NCBI GenBank assembly: GCA_029721435.1
Contig: CM056577.1
Span: forward strand, 113,334,219 to 113,398,218
DNA: 64,000 nucleotides
Direction: 5' to 3'
Source of the DNA: Gymnothorax reevesii
Taxonomy: Eukaryota; Chordata; Actinopteri; Anguilliformes; Muraenidae
In this document: one piece after another, positions 1 through 12,010 of the stretch
How the letters are laid out: each line of letters begins with the position of its first letter
Position numbering within the stretch: position 1 is the first letter of the stretch
Made by a program: the position numbers and the translations under genes
Notes under the pieces: generated by a model
What the model was told of the DNA's origin: nothing
The model's database searches: none
Seen by the model: only the letters and a program-made list of their open reading frames with translations

Positions 1-348
1 GCATAAGTTTGTTTTCAAGATGCTCATTTCTTTCAAATACTGATCAGACACCAATAAAAGCTAAGCAGAGGAGTTCTTTAATATTGCAACTTAAATTGCA
101 ATATCAGCATGAAGTCACACAACTACCGTATCTGACAAAATTATCACCCACATGAAAACATGCGCCTGTGTGCAAAAAGCTGCCGGGAGTCTGACCTCAT
201 TTTGCGCATTAAACGCAGATTCAATTAAATGCCCGGGCGATTATTTGCACTATGGTAATATAACGTCTGTGTTACCCCATTACAAGCTTCAGTTTGTATT
301 TGTATGTAGGGGAGCGCCAGTGCGAAAGTAACTCTGGACAAAAGTAAT

Positions 349-495
349 ATGGCGATTTACTCGCAGCCATCCGCACTTCGATGCGTCACACTAGGTCAGC
401 ATGTGCAGCTCGCGCCCCTCTCCAGACCCGCTAAAAATCTTGAGGCATCATTGCTTCCTCATGGCACGAGACCGGGAAGACTGTTTTCCACAGCG
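349..495 (+). CDS. Candidate first coding exon, mitochondrial presequence-like
   Basis: An ATG at 349 opens 49 codons that end exactly at a good splice donor (GCG followed by GTGAGT at 496), phase 0. The peptide has several Arg and one Lys, only one acidic residue, and ends in RLFSTA, which resembles a mitochondrial targeting sequence with its cleavage site. The surrounding 150 bases are richer in CpG than the neighbourhood, as expected near a promoter. No downstream exon that clearly continues it was found before the akap9 3' end, so the parent gene is unknown. It could also be a chance open frame or a relic of a moved gene. Confidence 0.3.
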
Positions 496-779
496 GTGAG
501 TAAATCCAGACAAAAGGTAAAACTTTTTTGATTTAAAGATTGTCTTTATCGCTCCATGTGTCATATTTACGATGAAATGATAGGTCATTTAGTTTTGTAA
601 CATATCCTGAAGTTTGAAATGTCAGGCTCTTTCCACTTTAGAAGCAATCCTCATTCAAATGTCAGGAGTTGCTGTCGGGTCTGAAGTAGCAACGGTTATG
701 TTTATCCCTCTCTGCTAATGCGGCCGCATTTTGTGTTTAAAAGCTCATTAAAAATGTGTGTTAGATTTTCCAACAGATA
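496..779. other. Non-coding stretch, nothing recognised
   Basis: AT-rich sequence between the candidate first exon and the pogo-like transposase remnant. No coding or RNA signal is seen. Confidence 0.4.
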
Positions 780-1825
780 ATGCCAAGAGTGAGGGTCAGA
801 ACTACCCAGAGAGGAACTGTTGACCCAGAGTTTTACACAATGGCCTTTTTTGATGTCCGAAGAGGCGAGAGTATCAGGAGGGCAGCGGTGCATGGCGTTA
901 GTCATGTCACCCTGTTCAGGCGCTGCAAGAGGAGGGCAGAGGCAAGAGGGCAGCGGACCAGAGCCCCAGGGTACAGGCCTCACAACAAAGTCTTCACAGA
1001 AGAACAGGAGAAGAGACTGCAGGCATATATAAAGAGAGCAGCTGATATATATATTGGCCTGAGTCCTAAAGAGGTGGGAGTAACACCGCCGACAGAGCTA
1101 CACCACTACCGCCATATAGCAAGTATCTCCATTCCGGATCTGCCCTGGCTCCGAGCCAGGGCAGATCCGGAGCGGAGGTGCTCGCTATCTGGGAATTAAC
1201 CTCTTTTTTATGCTGTTTTAGATGCAAAAGTTTGCATATGAGCTGGCCGAAAATATTGGCCTCAGAACTCCATATTCATGGAAGAGAAACCAGATGGCAG
1301 GGAAGGATTGGCTCACCACCTTCCTTGAGCGCACCAAAACCCTGTCCATCCGTCGACCTCAAGCCACCAGCATGTCCCGTTCCGCCAGCTTCACCCAGAC
1401 TAACGTGACAGAGGTTTTTAACAACCTAAAGACCGTCCTCATTCGTTATAATTTTGAAGCGAATGTCATCTGGAACATGGATGAAACAGGTAAAAATTTA
1501 TATTTAGATAAATTTAAAAGCAACCGTGATTTGCAACAACAATAATTCATTTCATTTATTATTTCAGGTACCACAACGGTTCAAGTGCCAGACAAAATCA
1601 TTGCCACCCAGGGGCAGCACCAAGTCGGTGCTGTGACCTCCAGGGAACATTGGTGACTGTTGCATTTGCTGCCAACGCGCAAGGCAACTTTGTTCCCCCT
1701 TACTTTATCTTCTCAAGGAAGAAGTTCCATGACCACTTCATCTGGGATGGTCCCCCTAGCTGCACTGGTTCTGCCAAAGGATCAGGGTGGATGGAGGAGA
1801 CAGATTTTTTTGGCATGCAAAATTA
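780..1825 (+). pseudogene. Broken, intron-containing pogo/Tigger-like DDE transposase
   Basis: Three blocks read like a pogo-type transposase: an N-terminal helix-turn-helix-like region from 780, a middle block from 1222 (WLTTFLERTKTLSIRRPQAT, then the first catalytic Asp in WNMDETG at about 1471-1490), and a block from 1568 ending near PPYFIFSRKKFHDHF and SGWM. Both gaps look like introns: 1074-1221 (GTGGGA to TTTTAG) and 1490-1567 (GTAAAA to TTTCAG), and removing them joins conserved sequence in frame. A frameshift near 1645-1652 and loss of homology after about 1825 show that the copy is dead. The remaining catalytic Asp residues are not found. The family call rests on motif recognition. 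Confidence 0.7.
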
Positions 1826-2206
1826 AGGAGTCATTGTACTGAAGAATGGAAGCAATCGAGTTTGAAGGAAAAATCTTGGCTCCATTTTGGAGGGGGATCC
1901 ATCATGTATTTTACTCATTTTTGTTCCATGAAGGAACAATGTTTCTCAGCATCTCTGGCAAAGACGGCACTACTATGGGCAATAGGAAATGGTAACACCT
2001 GACATAAAATTAAAAATGATTATTTAATTTAAGTTTGCCGTGTGATGTACGCAAACAACAATTGCAAGAAATGGACCCACAAATGGTCTGCAAACCCAAT
2101 ATTCACAATGGAGCCCACAATATTATATGACATGACATACATTGTGCCTTGGTGTTTAATTATTGAAAAAGTGAAAAAAAAGGTCCAACTACATAGCATA
2201 TTTTTT

Positions 2207-2463
2207 GGGGCAGCATGGCTCAGGAGGTTGAGCAGTTGGTCTAGGAATTAGAAGGTTCCTGGTTTGATCTCCGGCTCCTCCTGAGAACGTGTTGAAGTGT
2301 CCTTGAGTAAGACACAGAACCTCATACAGCTTCTGATGAGCAGGTTGGCGCCTTGCGTGGCAGCCTCCGCCAGAAGGGTGAATGAGAGGCATAGATATAA
2401 AGCACTATGGGGTCATGTCATGTGACCAGAAAAGCGCTATATAAATGCAGCCCATCCACCATT
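2207..2463 (+). mobile_element. tRNA-derived SINE-like element
   Basis: The head has an A-box-like GGCTCAGGAGG and a B-box-like GGTTTGATCTCC about 45 bases apart, as in a tRNA-derived pol III promoter. The body has phrases common in a widespread teleost repeat (TGTCCTTGAGTAAGACAC) and it ends with GCGCTATATAAATGCAG. The promoter boxes have diverged. No clear target duplication was found. Confidence 0.65.
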
Positions 2464-3079
2464 TTTCCCCGCAAGTCCAAGTAAGCTCCCAGGCAAATAT
2501 TCCCTTTGTGGTTTAAGATTGCATTCAAACTTACCGCCAGCCAAACTGTTTGTTCCAAATCGATGGTATCAATTCAATGCGTGCAATGAAATTAAACGTG
2601 TTTCATATTGTTCGTGGCGGTCGCCATGCTTGAGTTCTGCGAGTGAATGTTCAACATCATCAGTGTCACGTCATTGGATTAAGGGCGATGCTGATTGGTT
2701 TATGCAAATGAGGTAGTTTTGGTGTCTGGAACTCTCGTGGAAAAAAATGTTGTGGCCGGCGGTACGCAATAATGCAACCGCAGAAGGCTTCCTGGGGTTT
2801 TTTCTAAGTCATTTCAAAATGTGCCAATTTAAGTGGCCATCGGGGATCCCAAACATTCACCTTTTTATTTCTGGGGGGGAAATATTTTCCCGGTTTGCCT
2901 CACCTGACAGCGCGCCTCCTCATCTTTTCATTCAGTCAACGTTTAGGATGTTAATTCTTCCCTAACAGTTGGGGGCCCCCTGGAGGGCGGGGCACATTTC
3001 AACTGAAACGGTTGAAACCATGGACTGTGTGGTTGAAACATAGGTAAGGCTGCCGATGGACGGATATTGCGTTTGCTTT
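2464..3079. other. Intergenic, no feature recognised
   Basis: Mixed-composition sequence with short open frames only and no coding similarity that I recognise. Confidence 0.4.
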
Positions 3080-3500
3080 TTGTGAAAGAAAAAGCATTTC
3101 CGAGAAGGTAATTGAATTATAAGATTTGCGTTTTCCTTTTCATTTTGTTGGTTATATGGCAGTGTACTTCTTGCAAATGAGAACAGAAATGGGGAAAGTA
3201 TTTTACTCTGAAAAGTGCATACGTGGACTTAAAAGTGAAAACGGAAAGTGGACGATTACGTTATCATTTTCATGATGATGTAAACAACACGATTGCTTCT
3301 CAAAAAAGAAAAAGCATTTCCGAGAATACATTTGTATTATAAGACTAGCGTTTTCGTTTTGTTGGTGAAATTGCAGTGCACTTTTCGAAAACGACAACGC
3401 AAATTAATTTTAAATTCTTAAAAAAAAAATTGCATACAGGGACTTGAATGAAAACGCAAAGTGGCGGATTAAATTTTCATTTTCATTATGATTCAAGCAC
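3080..3500. repeat. Two diverged tandem units of about 215-220 bp
   Basis: The string AAAGCATTTCCGAGAA occurs near 3091 and 3311, and the block around CATACGTGGACTTAAAAG near 3218 recurs near 3433 as CATACAGGGACTTGAATG. Both give a period of about 215-220 bp. The units are rich in AAAACG and CATTTTCATT and have no coding content. Confidence 0.6.
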
Positions 3501-3863
3501 ATTATCTGTATCTTGAAAATGAAAACAAATTACTTAGAATGTATTTTCATTTTAATATTGTTAGCTCTATGATTCCATAGCTGGAAACATCAAAACCTAT
3601 AGAATCAAATGGCCACCCGCAAATTTTTACTGACAGCATCACAAGCTGATCACAGAGAGAAAAATACATTGCATGCTGGCAGAATGCTCAGGACCTGACC
3701 TCCTTTAAAGCAGTGCCGTGGAAAAAAAACATGCATGGAGACTCGACACATTGGGCTAACAATAGGCAGGGCAGATTTTCCCCTCGAATGCAGTTGTAAT
3801 TATTACAGAATATCAAAGGTAATTAAAGCTGCTGTGCAGCGATATTGGGGCCAGGCAAATTTA

Positions 3864-5035
3864 TAGCCTGGTAAAACCAGACTCTGCGACTTCGCTTTGC
3901 CTCGTACACGGAGTCTGGATAGTCGTCATTAACAAGTGTTTACTTCCTGGTGGGTGGTGCTCATCAGAAGTTTAAAATAATTTTTGTACCCGTAAATTAA
4001 TCACCTGTCTCTCTCTATGGCTCTGCTAATCACTAACGTTTGGCAATTATGTATGTTATGTGCTGGCTTAGCCACCTAGTACTTCCACTGGAAACTACAG
4101 TCCTTGATACCAGGAATACAGTGAAAACAAACTGATCAGTACATTAAAGTTAATACTGTACTCATACAAATGCCCATCTACCAAATTTTAGCCTTCATTC
4201 ATTCACTTAAAAGAACCAAAGGTGCTCTTTCTGTTCTTACAAGAAACAAACTGTTAAGCTCTCGTTTTTTCTTGCAGATACGGTTGCTGTTAAAAAGTGA
4301 CCCGAAACCAACAGCAGAATCGGCGAGAATAACGCATTATTTACATCCAGACGCAATCTGTGTTGACAAGAAAACTGAGCCGTTAACCATACTTGCGCTA
4401 ACATAATACCGAGCTCGCCATCTAACTTTATAGCAACACAGTTTGGCTCTAAGCGTTTGGCTGTCTCAGACAGCCATTTCATGCATGGCTAATAACAACA
4501 TAACACTGAGACAGCGAATAGGTCTTGTGACAAGAACAAAAAAAGGGCTTTTAAAAAGTTTGCTGCTAACTTACATTGCCCATGAATTTCACACTATTAA
4601 CACTAGAAGCTACAAGCTAGCTTCGGTGATTCGGTTGTCTCTGACAGAGATGAACAGGGTGCCTATTTCATGATGGCTATTAAGTAGATATGACAATCTG
4701 TAGGGAGTAGCGCGACATCATCATTTCCATTCAAAAAACTAATGAAACATTCATCTTGTTGTGGCTATAAGTCGCTGATACATAGGATCTTCTCCACGAC
4801 AGAGCGAATGGCCTCCAGCATATCCATGTCCGTGGTCATTGTTGATTTCGGAGACTACAATTTCAAACTCAGCGCAGCGGCAACATCATGGCTCTCGGCC
4901 ACGCCCTCTGTTCGTTGTTTGGTCGGGCGTATTTTCTGCGGATGGTAAACAAGGCAGAGCTCTGAGTGATCAGACTGAATATTGAAGTGAAATGAAATTA
5001 AGCAGAAGTACGAAGGCTGGCGGAGTCAGGCTAGC
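3864..5035. mobile_element. Candidate non-autonomous DNA transposon, about 1.17 kb
   Basis: The left end begins AGCCTGGTAAAACCAGACTC. The right end, read on the opposite strand, begins AGCCTGACTCCGCCAGCC and then shares TTCG and CGTAC elements, so the ends look like imperfect inverted repeats. The interior has no transposase reading frame. Exact ends and target duplication were not resolved, so the family is not named. Confidence 0.35.
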
Positions 5036-5085
5036 AAATTTAGGCAATTCTGAGCAATAAGAGGCAAAAAATGGAGGATAACAAG

Positions 5086-5183
5086 AAAGGTGGGATTACA
5101 TCGTACATTTTGCATTGGTTGACAATAATGTAATAAAGGTGGGATTACATCGTACATTTTGCATTGGTTGACAATAATGTAAT
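5086..5183. repeat. Perfect 49-bp tandem duplication (two copies)
   Basis: A 49-base block starting AAAGGTGGGATTACATCG at 5086 is repeated with no visible difference from 5135. Identity suggests a recent slip or unequal exchange. Confidence 0.9.
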
Positions 5184-5367
5184 AATCTCTGACACCAAAT
5201 AGCCTAGTTTCCTTCGTTTCACTCAGCTAATTAGCAAGTAGCTTTTCAGAGTTACATACATTTCAAACAACTTCTAGCGCATTTTAGGGCTAAAATAAGA
5301 AAGCAGCAACGATTTGTCAAAAAATCAGTTATCTAAATACACGATAGTTAAAACACAACTATTTTTG

Positions 5368-5800
5368 TGGGTTCGAGCCCTGGCGTACACTGGCAGGGGT
5401 CGGCAGCTTTTTCAGAGTAGCGCACAATTGGCCATCGTGCTACAGGGTTCCAAATTGGGAAGGGACTGCCGGATTTGGGGCTACAATAATAGCTTTGTTC
5501 GTTGCTCCAGCGCCTCCTGTTGGACAGACGGGCGCTCGTCAGGAAGACTCTGGGTTTGTTCATGTCCGGGTATCCTCCGCCCTCGTTCTGAACTTACGAG
5601 GATTCAACCAATGAGTGTATAAGAATCAGTGGTTGACAGGCTCGTGCTTCGGAGGAGAGCCGTGAACTGTCCTCACTATCCTGAGTTGGCAGCAAGGGGT
5701 CGCATATGAGCAAGCTTTGTACATAGTTCACCAGTTGGGCATTCCAGATTCGGGTGGGATTGGAGATGCCAAATTTATTTGAAAAAAAAAAAAAAAAACA
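5368..5800 (+). mobile_element. Candidate retroposon with poly(A) tail
   Basis: A GC-richer block begins with a B-box-like GGTTCGAGCCC (5369-5379) and ends in an A run at about 5783-5799. The layout of a GC-rich body then poly(A) in AT-rich surroundings fits a SINE or other short retroposon. The family is not recognised and the start is uncertain. Confidence 0.35.
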
Positions 5801-5984
5801 TTTAGAAAAAACTATTTTCTACTCCTGTTTTACCTGATTAATGATTTTACATTTTCTGTTTTTAATTTATTGATGATTTTATTTATTTTTATGTTTTTAC
5901 TTGTGGCTTTAATTGTTTTTACTTCTCATGCCCACTTTCATGTTAGTTTTCTGTGCCCAAGTGTTTTTATTTTTATTTTGTTTT

Positions 5985-6076
5985 ATTTTTTACTCGGCTA
6001 CATTGTAAATGAGGTTTCTACCTAAATGTATTTCTGAGTTAAAATAAAGGTTGAATGAATGAATGAATGAATGAAT
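5985..6076 (+). mobile_element. LINE-like 3' tail ending in a (TGAA)n tract
   Basis: The sequence around ACATTGTAAATGAGG and GTTAAAATAAAGGTTGAA resembles a 3' tail common to teleost non-LTR elements. It runs straight into six TGAA units at 6052-6076, the kind of short tandem end produced by target-primed reverse transcription. Only the 3' end is present. Confidence 0.5.
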
Positions 6077-7339
6077 TTTCATAATTGATTGATTATTTCA
6101 GGCAGGAATATTCTCAGTTGAGGATATCCCTCTGTTTGACATCATCATGACAGGAAGATGCTTGCAGCAGATATGCTGCAACAACAGAAGTACTCTCTAG
6201 TCTCGTGTATTGCACATGAGACACAAGCTCACACACCACACATGACATTTCTCACTTTGAGAAGTGATGAAACCTCAGAGGCCAAGACAGGTTTTTCTGC
6301 TTAGTCCATCCATACAGCTGTCTTGAATTTGGTATTTGAATACCAATTTCTTGAATTTGAAAGTATTTGGTGAAAGTTGCAAAATTGTAGCACATATGGT
6401 TGGTTTGGTAGGAATTTTCAAAGCTTTCAAATTTAAATGCTTATTGAGGAAAACAATGTTTTTTTGTTATTTTGCAAATAACAAAAATATCAACAATACA
6501 ATGTCTATTCTGCTGATGCTGGGACTTAAACTCACAACCTTTCACACTAAGAGCCAACTCCTAATTCATTGAGCAAATTGGCTTGAAGTAAGAGTAGGTG
6601 TTTGGCTTTATTAATCGACTAAGTCACCAGCCAGACAGCAGTTGTCAAGGATGATTTCAAAAATTGTCAAGATGTCAAAATTTCTGTTATCAAGACAAAA
6701 ATCTGATAATTCATAAATTGCAGCTTGACAGCATAGAAATGTGGATTGGTGATTGAAATGGTGATTTGTTTTTAGCAATGTGTTTTGCTTCATAAGAGAA
6801 AATCTAATGTTTAAAAATGTCATTCTTACATTGACTCCAATTGTTCCATGGGAGCAGAATTCAAAATGGTTTCAAAAATTCAGTTTTTGAGAAAAAATTC
6901 TGATATTTGGCCAACTTCATCGACCATGACTCTAAAATATTATCAGTTTTTTTTTTTTTTTGGTTGATTGAAAATGTATTTATCAAGAATTGGCTGGTAT
7001 ATGTTTCTAGTACTGTGTACAGTCAAACGTTTTCATGCACTGAAGGCTCAATTTTTCAAATATCGAAATGCCAGGTGATATTTTTATGGAGGTTGATCTG
7101 AAGATTCAGAACAGTAAATTTGGTGACAATTGAGCAAAAATTGTGGGGCAAGAAAAGTTTCATTAGTTATACAGTTTTTGAAAGAACAGAGTGATCGACT
7201 TCATGATTTGTACTAAATTTAATTGGACAAAAGTTTCTTTATTATCGGTGCTACATTTTTGTGAAAGTTGCAAGTCTGTATCATGTGTTTGATTTGTTGT
7301 GAATTTTCAAAATCTTGAATTTTAGAGCCTTGCTGTCGC
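6077..7339. other. Intergenic, no feature recognised
   Basis: AT-rich DNA with a long T run at about 6945-6960 and only short open frames that look random. No repeats with clear ends were seen. Confidence 0.4.
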
Positions 7340-7755
7340 ACCACCATCAGGACTATTGGCCTGTTTTTGCAGCTGAGGCAATCTGGCATGGGACTGGACC
7401 TTTGTGCAAAGTTTGGTGATTTTTCATGAATAGGAAGTAGGATTTTCCTAGGAAGAAGAAGATTAATACTGGCGAAGCCATGGCAGCAAGCGGAGGAGGA
7501 GGAGAATCAAACCTGTTGTAGAAGTGGTTGAACTGGTTTGCTCTCACCCCATCCCCCTCTGCTGAGCTGGTGGTCTTTTTGTTGCAGTCTGTGATGGTTT
7601 TCATCCCATCCCAGACCTTCCTCATGCTGTTGTTGCCCAACTTCTGCTCCAGCTTGTTGCTGTAGGACTCCTTTTCCTCTCTGTCTGACCTTGAGTTCTC
7701 CCTGTATGCCCTTCAGCTCTGCCCGGTCTCAGTCTTTAAACGCCTTGATGCATCA
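7340..7755 (-). pseudogene. LINE ORF2 fragment (upstream of reverse transcriptase)
   Basis: The minus strand reads as a diverged non-LTR retrotransposon linker: KESYSNKLEQKLGNN followed by VWDGMKTITDCNKKTTS and NQFNHFYNRFD. The motif 'VW.GMKTITG.. ..N.F..FFNRFD' is typical of the region between endonuclease and reverse transcriptase in teleost LINEs. At least one frameshift separates the upstream part (DWDRAELKGIQGEL). No reverse transcriptase follows. Confidence 0.65.
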
Positions 7756-8085
7756 TTTGTATGCATAGCACAAATTCAGTAGAAATGCTTGCAATTGAGC
7801 GCTGAAATTATTTTATCCTGTGTTTTGCTACATGCTTATTCACTTGCTTGGTACTCAAATTGAGTTCGGTTGAGGTCAAAACGGTCATCAAGTCCTAACT
7901 GCCAAGTTTCATCCGTTTAAGTGGATTTGCCGCACGATGATGTTGCTATTCAGGAAACATGCTGTATTTATGATGTTTATTGATTGCCCCCGGTACCTGG
8001 GGGTGTTCCGGTATAAGAGGTTTATGCAGTTGCCTGTAGTGATGATTATACACCACCACTTTGGTCTATAAGGGGTCCTACTAAA
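7756..8085. other. Intergenic, no feature recognised
   Basis: No reading frame, repeat or RNA signal that I can support. Confidence 0.4.
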
Positions 8086-9408
8086 TTAAAAACTCCAAAT
8101 CCAATGAAGTTGCGAAGTTGTGTAAAACGTGAATAAAAACAGGATACAATGATTTGCAATTCCTTTTCGAACTAAATTTGAACTGAGTAAACTACAAAGA
8201 CGATATATTTAATGTTCAAACTGATAAACTTTGTTTTTTTTTTTGGAAATATATGGCGCTCCTGAGGGGTCGGTGAGCCTAGGATCCACGCGGTGTCTGG
8301 ACAAATGTCACAAAAGTGTTTGACAAAGAAGCAAAAAGATATTACCTGGATGACTAATCCTGGTTACTAGTAAATGGCAGGTGGAGCGTTGGAAGGTCCA
8401 CCTCCCTCTAGAGAGACGCATGTGGACTTCTAAATCAGAGGTGGTTTTATCATACATACCATGCATACTGTAGTTCTCCCTTTGTATTTTGGTTCTGTAT
8501 TCTATGTAAAACTTTTACCAGTGTTGTGTTGTTTGAATTTTTTTTTTTTTTTTGTGATAGCATAGTTGGTGTATGTGCATATATATAGTATAGTTTTGTA
8601 TAATTGATTCTCTGTATTTCAAGACCCAGAAACAACACTGACTTCTCTGGGCCCAAGCTCATCTGAGATGGACTGACGCAAAGTGGAAAAGTGTGCTGTG
8701 GTCTGACGAGTCCACATTTTAAATTGTTTTTGGAAATTATGGACTTGGTGTCCTCTGGGCTAAAGAGGAAAAGGACCATCCAGATTATCAGCGCAAATTG
8801 CAAAAGCCAGGATCTGTGATGGTTTCCGGATGGGTTCGTGTCTATGGCATGGGTAACTTGCACTTCTGTGAACGTACCAGTAAGACAATGCCAAGCCACA
8901 TTCTGCTCATGTTACAACAACATGGCCTCGTAGTAAAAGAGTGCAGGTAATAGACTGGCCTGACTGCAGTCCAGACCTGTCTCTCATTGAAAATATGTGG
9001 TGCATTATGAAGAGCAAAATACGACAATGGAGACCCCGGCCTGTTGAGCAACTGAAGTCGTACATCAAGCAAGAATGGGAAAGAATTCCACCAACAAAGC
9101 TTCTCCAATTAGTGTCCACAGTTACCAAACGCTTCGCGAGTGCTGTTCAAAGGATAGGTGATGTAAAACAGTGGTTAACATGCCCTTGTCCCAGCTTTTC
9201 TGGAACGTGTTGTAGGCATCAAATTCAAAATGAGTGAATAATTCCAGGAAAAAAGTAAAACAATGAAGTTTATAAGTTTGAGCATTAAATATTTGTCTTT
9301 GTAGTGTACTCAATTGAATATAGGTCGGAAACAATTTGCAAATCATTGTATTCTGTTTTTATTCACGTTTTACACAACGCCCCAACTTCAATGGAATTGG
9401 GGTTTGTA
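8086..9408 (+). mobile_element. Degraded Tc1/mariner element A
   Basis: Matching inverted ends: the left arm from 8086 contains TTGTGTAAAACGTGAATAAA and the right arm ends TTCACGTTTTACACAACG and then GGGGTTTGTA at 9408. The interior from about 8630 to 9175 is a decayed Tc1-type transposase: WSDEST with its catalytic Asp, then a missing middle part, then DWPDCSPDLSLIENMW with the second Asp and the Glu position. A stop and an internal deletion inactivate it. About 400 bases at 8245-8628 do not look like this family and may be a further insertion. Confidence 0.85.
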
Positions 9409-10428
9409 TTATTGTCTTTAATGCTTTCAGAACTGGATTCATCTATTTCAGTGAAATCAAAGTAACATTTTTTTAATTGAAAGCCTTGATGTCCAGAATG
9501 TCACCTCCTTAGTGCCCTCAAAAAAATTTCCCTGCTGCAGGCCAAGTGTCCTTGCCCTAAAAATGATGAAATGTCAGGCCAAGGAAGTATCCCAGACAAT
9601 TCAGGAGCACTGGGTCCCATGCCCACAAATCCAATTCATGCCATCTAAGGTACCAGATCAGGACAGCGGTTATGGTTGGGCTACCAACTGGAGGCTGAAT
9701 GAGAGAGTGCAGGAATATACAAACTCCATGACCCACTCGGACATTGAGACCCACAGCCAGAGCTTGATAACCACCGCTCCTGAGAGCTATGGTCAGGACT
9801 GCCTGTTCAATCACTGGATCCAAGGTTCTTCTCAGTACACCAGGGGACACTGCGGCGTATACTCCAAGTCGTGCAGCTCTAACTTAAACATTGTACCTGC
9901 TGGTTCCATATTATGGCAGTCTTGGGGAAGGAACCAGTCAAGATACCAAAGAAATCATTTGAGGTACTTTTATTAATGGAACAATGAATGGAGCAACAAG
10001 AGAAGACTCATGGGTAGCAGGTTAGATATACAAGGAACAACATCAGACAAAACTGCAAAGAGGAATCACTTACACAGGGATAACGAGTGACAGGTGAGGA
10101 ATAGGAGTAAGAAATGTGAAGGAGGAGGGGAATATAATATAACAAGACCATAGTAGAACAACAAGGGTGAAAAAAAAAAACAACAGAAGACAGAACACGA
10201 GTAGGAACCATAAACAAAAGAAGGCTGGGGACACAAACGGGAACTCGGACATGATGAATAAAGGAAATTAAAGTAAGCAAAGCCGAAACACAAACTCAAA
10301 TTTTTAAGTATACAGAAACACCGGGGGCCAATTAAGAGAAACAGGTAGCTGGTGAGCAGGTAGGCAGGGTAAGTAGGAAACGGCACAGTCACAACTCGGG
10401 TGATGAAAACCAACAAAGCACTGAATGG
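9409..10428. other. Intergenic, open frames without recognised similarity
   Basis: A 154-codon frame at 9512-9976 (+) and an overlapping 97-codon frame on the minus strand are open, but neither contains a domain I recognise or a splice pattern. The rest is purine-rich on the plus strand (10000-10428), which by itself produces long low-complexity minus-strand frames. Confidence 0.35.
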
Positions 10429-10452
10429 GGGGGGGGGAGAGAGAGAGAGACT
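10429..10452. repeat. G-run plus (GA)n microsatellite
   Basis: A run of G directly followed by repeated GA dinucleotides. Confidence 0.8.
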
Positions 10453-10499
10453 GGGGGAAGGCAAATCTAAATGAAAATGAATTTCACAAAGTCACGCTA

Positions 10500-10718
10500 T
10501 AAACCCTGCTAAGTGTGATGAACTCAAATGTTTTGTTTACCTCAAAAAAATTGAATATACTAACTTAGACGTGTTCACTGCACTTAAAAAGATGCAAAAA
10601 ATAACTTTACCTTATTTTCTTTAGGTTCCTTCCACACAATGCAGTTAAGTTGGCCTACGCAATTTTTTGAGGTAATCCGTTTCTACAAAACATGAGTTCA
10701 CTACACTACCAGGGTTTA
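10500..10718. mobile_element. Short MITE with about 33-bp inverted ends
   Basis: The left end TAAACCCTGCTAAGTGTGAT and the right end (on the complement TAAACCCTGGTAGTGTAGTG) match, and the similarity continues inward through GAACTCA, TGTTTTG and ACCTCAAAAAA. The element is 219 bases with no coding capacity, a foldback MITE possibly flanked by TA. Confidence 0.7.
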
Positions 10719-11545
10719 CAGTGTGAGGCTTCAGCAATGGTATACACCGGACATAAAGTACTGCCACAGCAGAGGATGAAAAGCCTGGAACCTGAGGAGA
10801 AATTCATCTGTACCACCCTGGAGATGGTTTCCAGACAATTTCACAGGAGGGAGAGCTTTCTCGACCAGAAAGATTCAAGCTTTTGGATCTAATGAGAGTA
10901 TTTTAAACTCTTTAAGCTCAGGATAATTGGGGAATTAGGGCTAAATGATTTATAATAATTTGACTTGCCCTGCTGTTGGTCAGTCTCAGAAAAATTTATC
11001 TGACAAAATGTCTTCACATTGGACTAAAGAAACACTATGAAATAATCTTCCTTATTGTGCACAATATTATAATGTTAGCACATCACAGAATTATTCCCAG
11101 CGTGCCAGCACCAAACAATTCATTATTTTGTTGAGGGACTGGAAGCAAAGTGAGGCAAGTGTCTGCCAAGAGACTTGCTGCCCTGACTAAAATTCTGGAC
11201 CGGCATAAAAAAGTGAGTTTCAGGATCTCATTTGTTGAAGACTTTTACCAACCATTGTCATTGTGATCTCAATTAACACCTTCTTTGTGCAACAGAAAAA
11301 TATTGCAACTATTCTTTTTTTTAAGTTCTTCAATAGATGCGTGTTCATGTCCCGGAATAGTTCTCATGGAGGTATTAATGTAAATATTATCATATTTTGA
11401 AACACCAAATTTCTGGTGATACTCTGATTTTACTATTTCCTGTTCAAAAAGTTGTCAAGCCAGGTCCATGACTTGAAAATAAATAGAGGGGAAATGATTT
11501 TATAATAATATTACTTCCAGTGCTGTTGGTAAGTCACATAACAAG
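10719..11545. other. Intergenic, no feature recognised
   Basis: Short random-looking frames only. No bounded repeat identified. Confidence 0.4.
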
Positions 11546-12010
11546 AAAACTCGCCGGGGGGCAAGGTTAAAGTTTTTCTGCACGCGGACGGACGCGGACG
11601 CCGGGGGTACGACAATAGCTCTCCGGACGTTATTCGTCCCGGCGAGCTGAAAAGGTCAGGTAAAGGTCATGGTGAAGGTCACCAGGTCAAAATTTCGGCA
11701 TCAGTGCGTAGGTCTTGCACCAAGGAGTATACATGCAAAGTATGAAAGCCCTATCTCTCACGGTTTAAAAGTTATAGACAAGGTTAAAGTTTTTGTTATG
11801 GGCAAGGTTAAAGTTTTTTAAAGGTCGGGTAAAGGTCAAGGTAATCAGGTCAAACTTCGGCATCAGCAGGTAGGTCTTGCACCAAGGAGTACACATGCAA
11901 AGTATGAAAGCCCTGTCTCTCAGGGTTCAAAAGTTATGGGGAAGGTTAAAGTTTTCTAAAGGTCGGTTAAGGTCACGAGGTCAGAAATTTTGGCATCGGT
12001 AGGTAGGTCT
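11546..12010. repeat. Element with GC-rich inverted ends and about 140-168-bp tandem units
   Basis: CTCGCCGGG near 11552 and CCCGGCGAG near 11639 form a 100-base inverted head that contains GACGGACGCGGACG. It is followed by three diverged units, each with AAAGGTC, GGTCAAA, GGCATC and TAGGTCTTGCACCAAGG (from about 11652, 11820 and 11958). The design parallels the unit-array elements in the akap9 introns, with a different sequence. Confidence 0.65.

Noticed and set aside
10066..10464. 132-codon minus-strand frame rich in Phe, Leu, Ser and Cys
   Set aside because: Low-complexity product of a purine-rich plus strand, with no domain.
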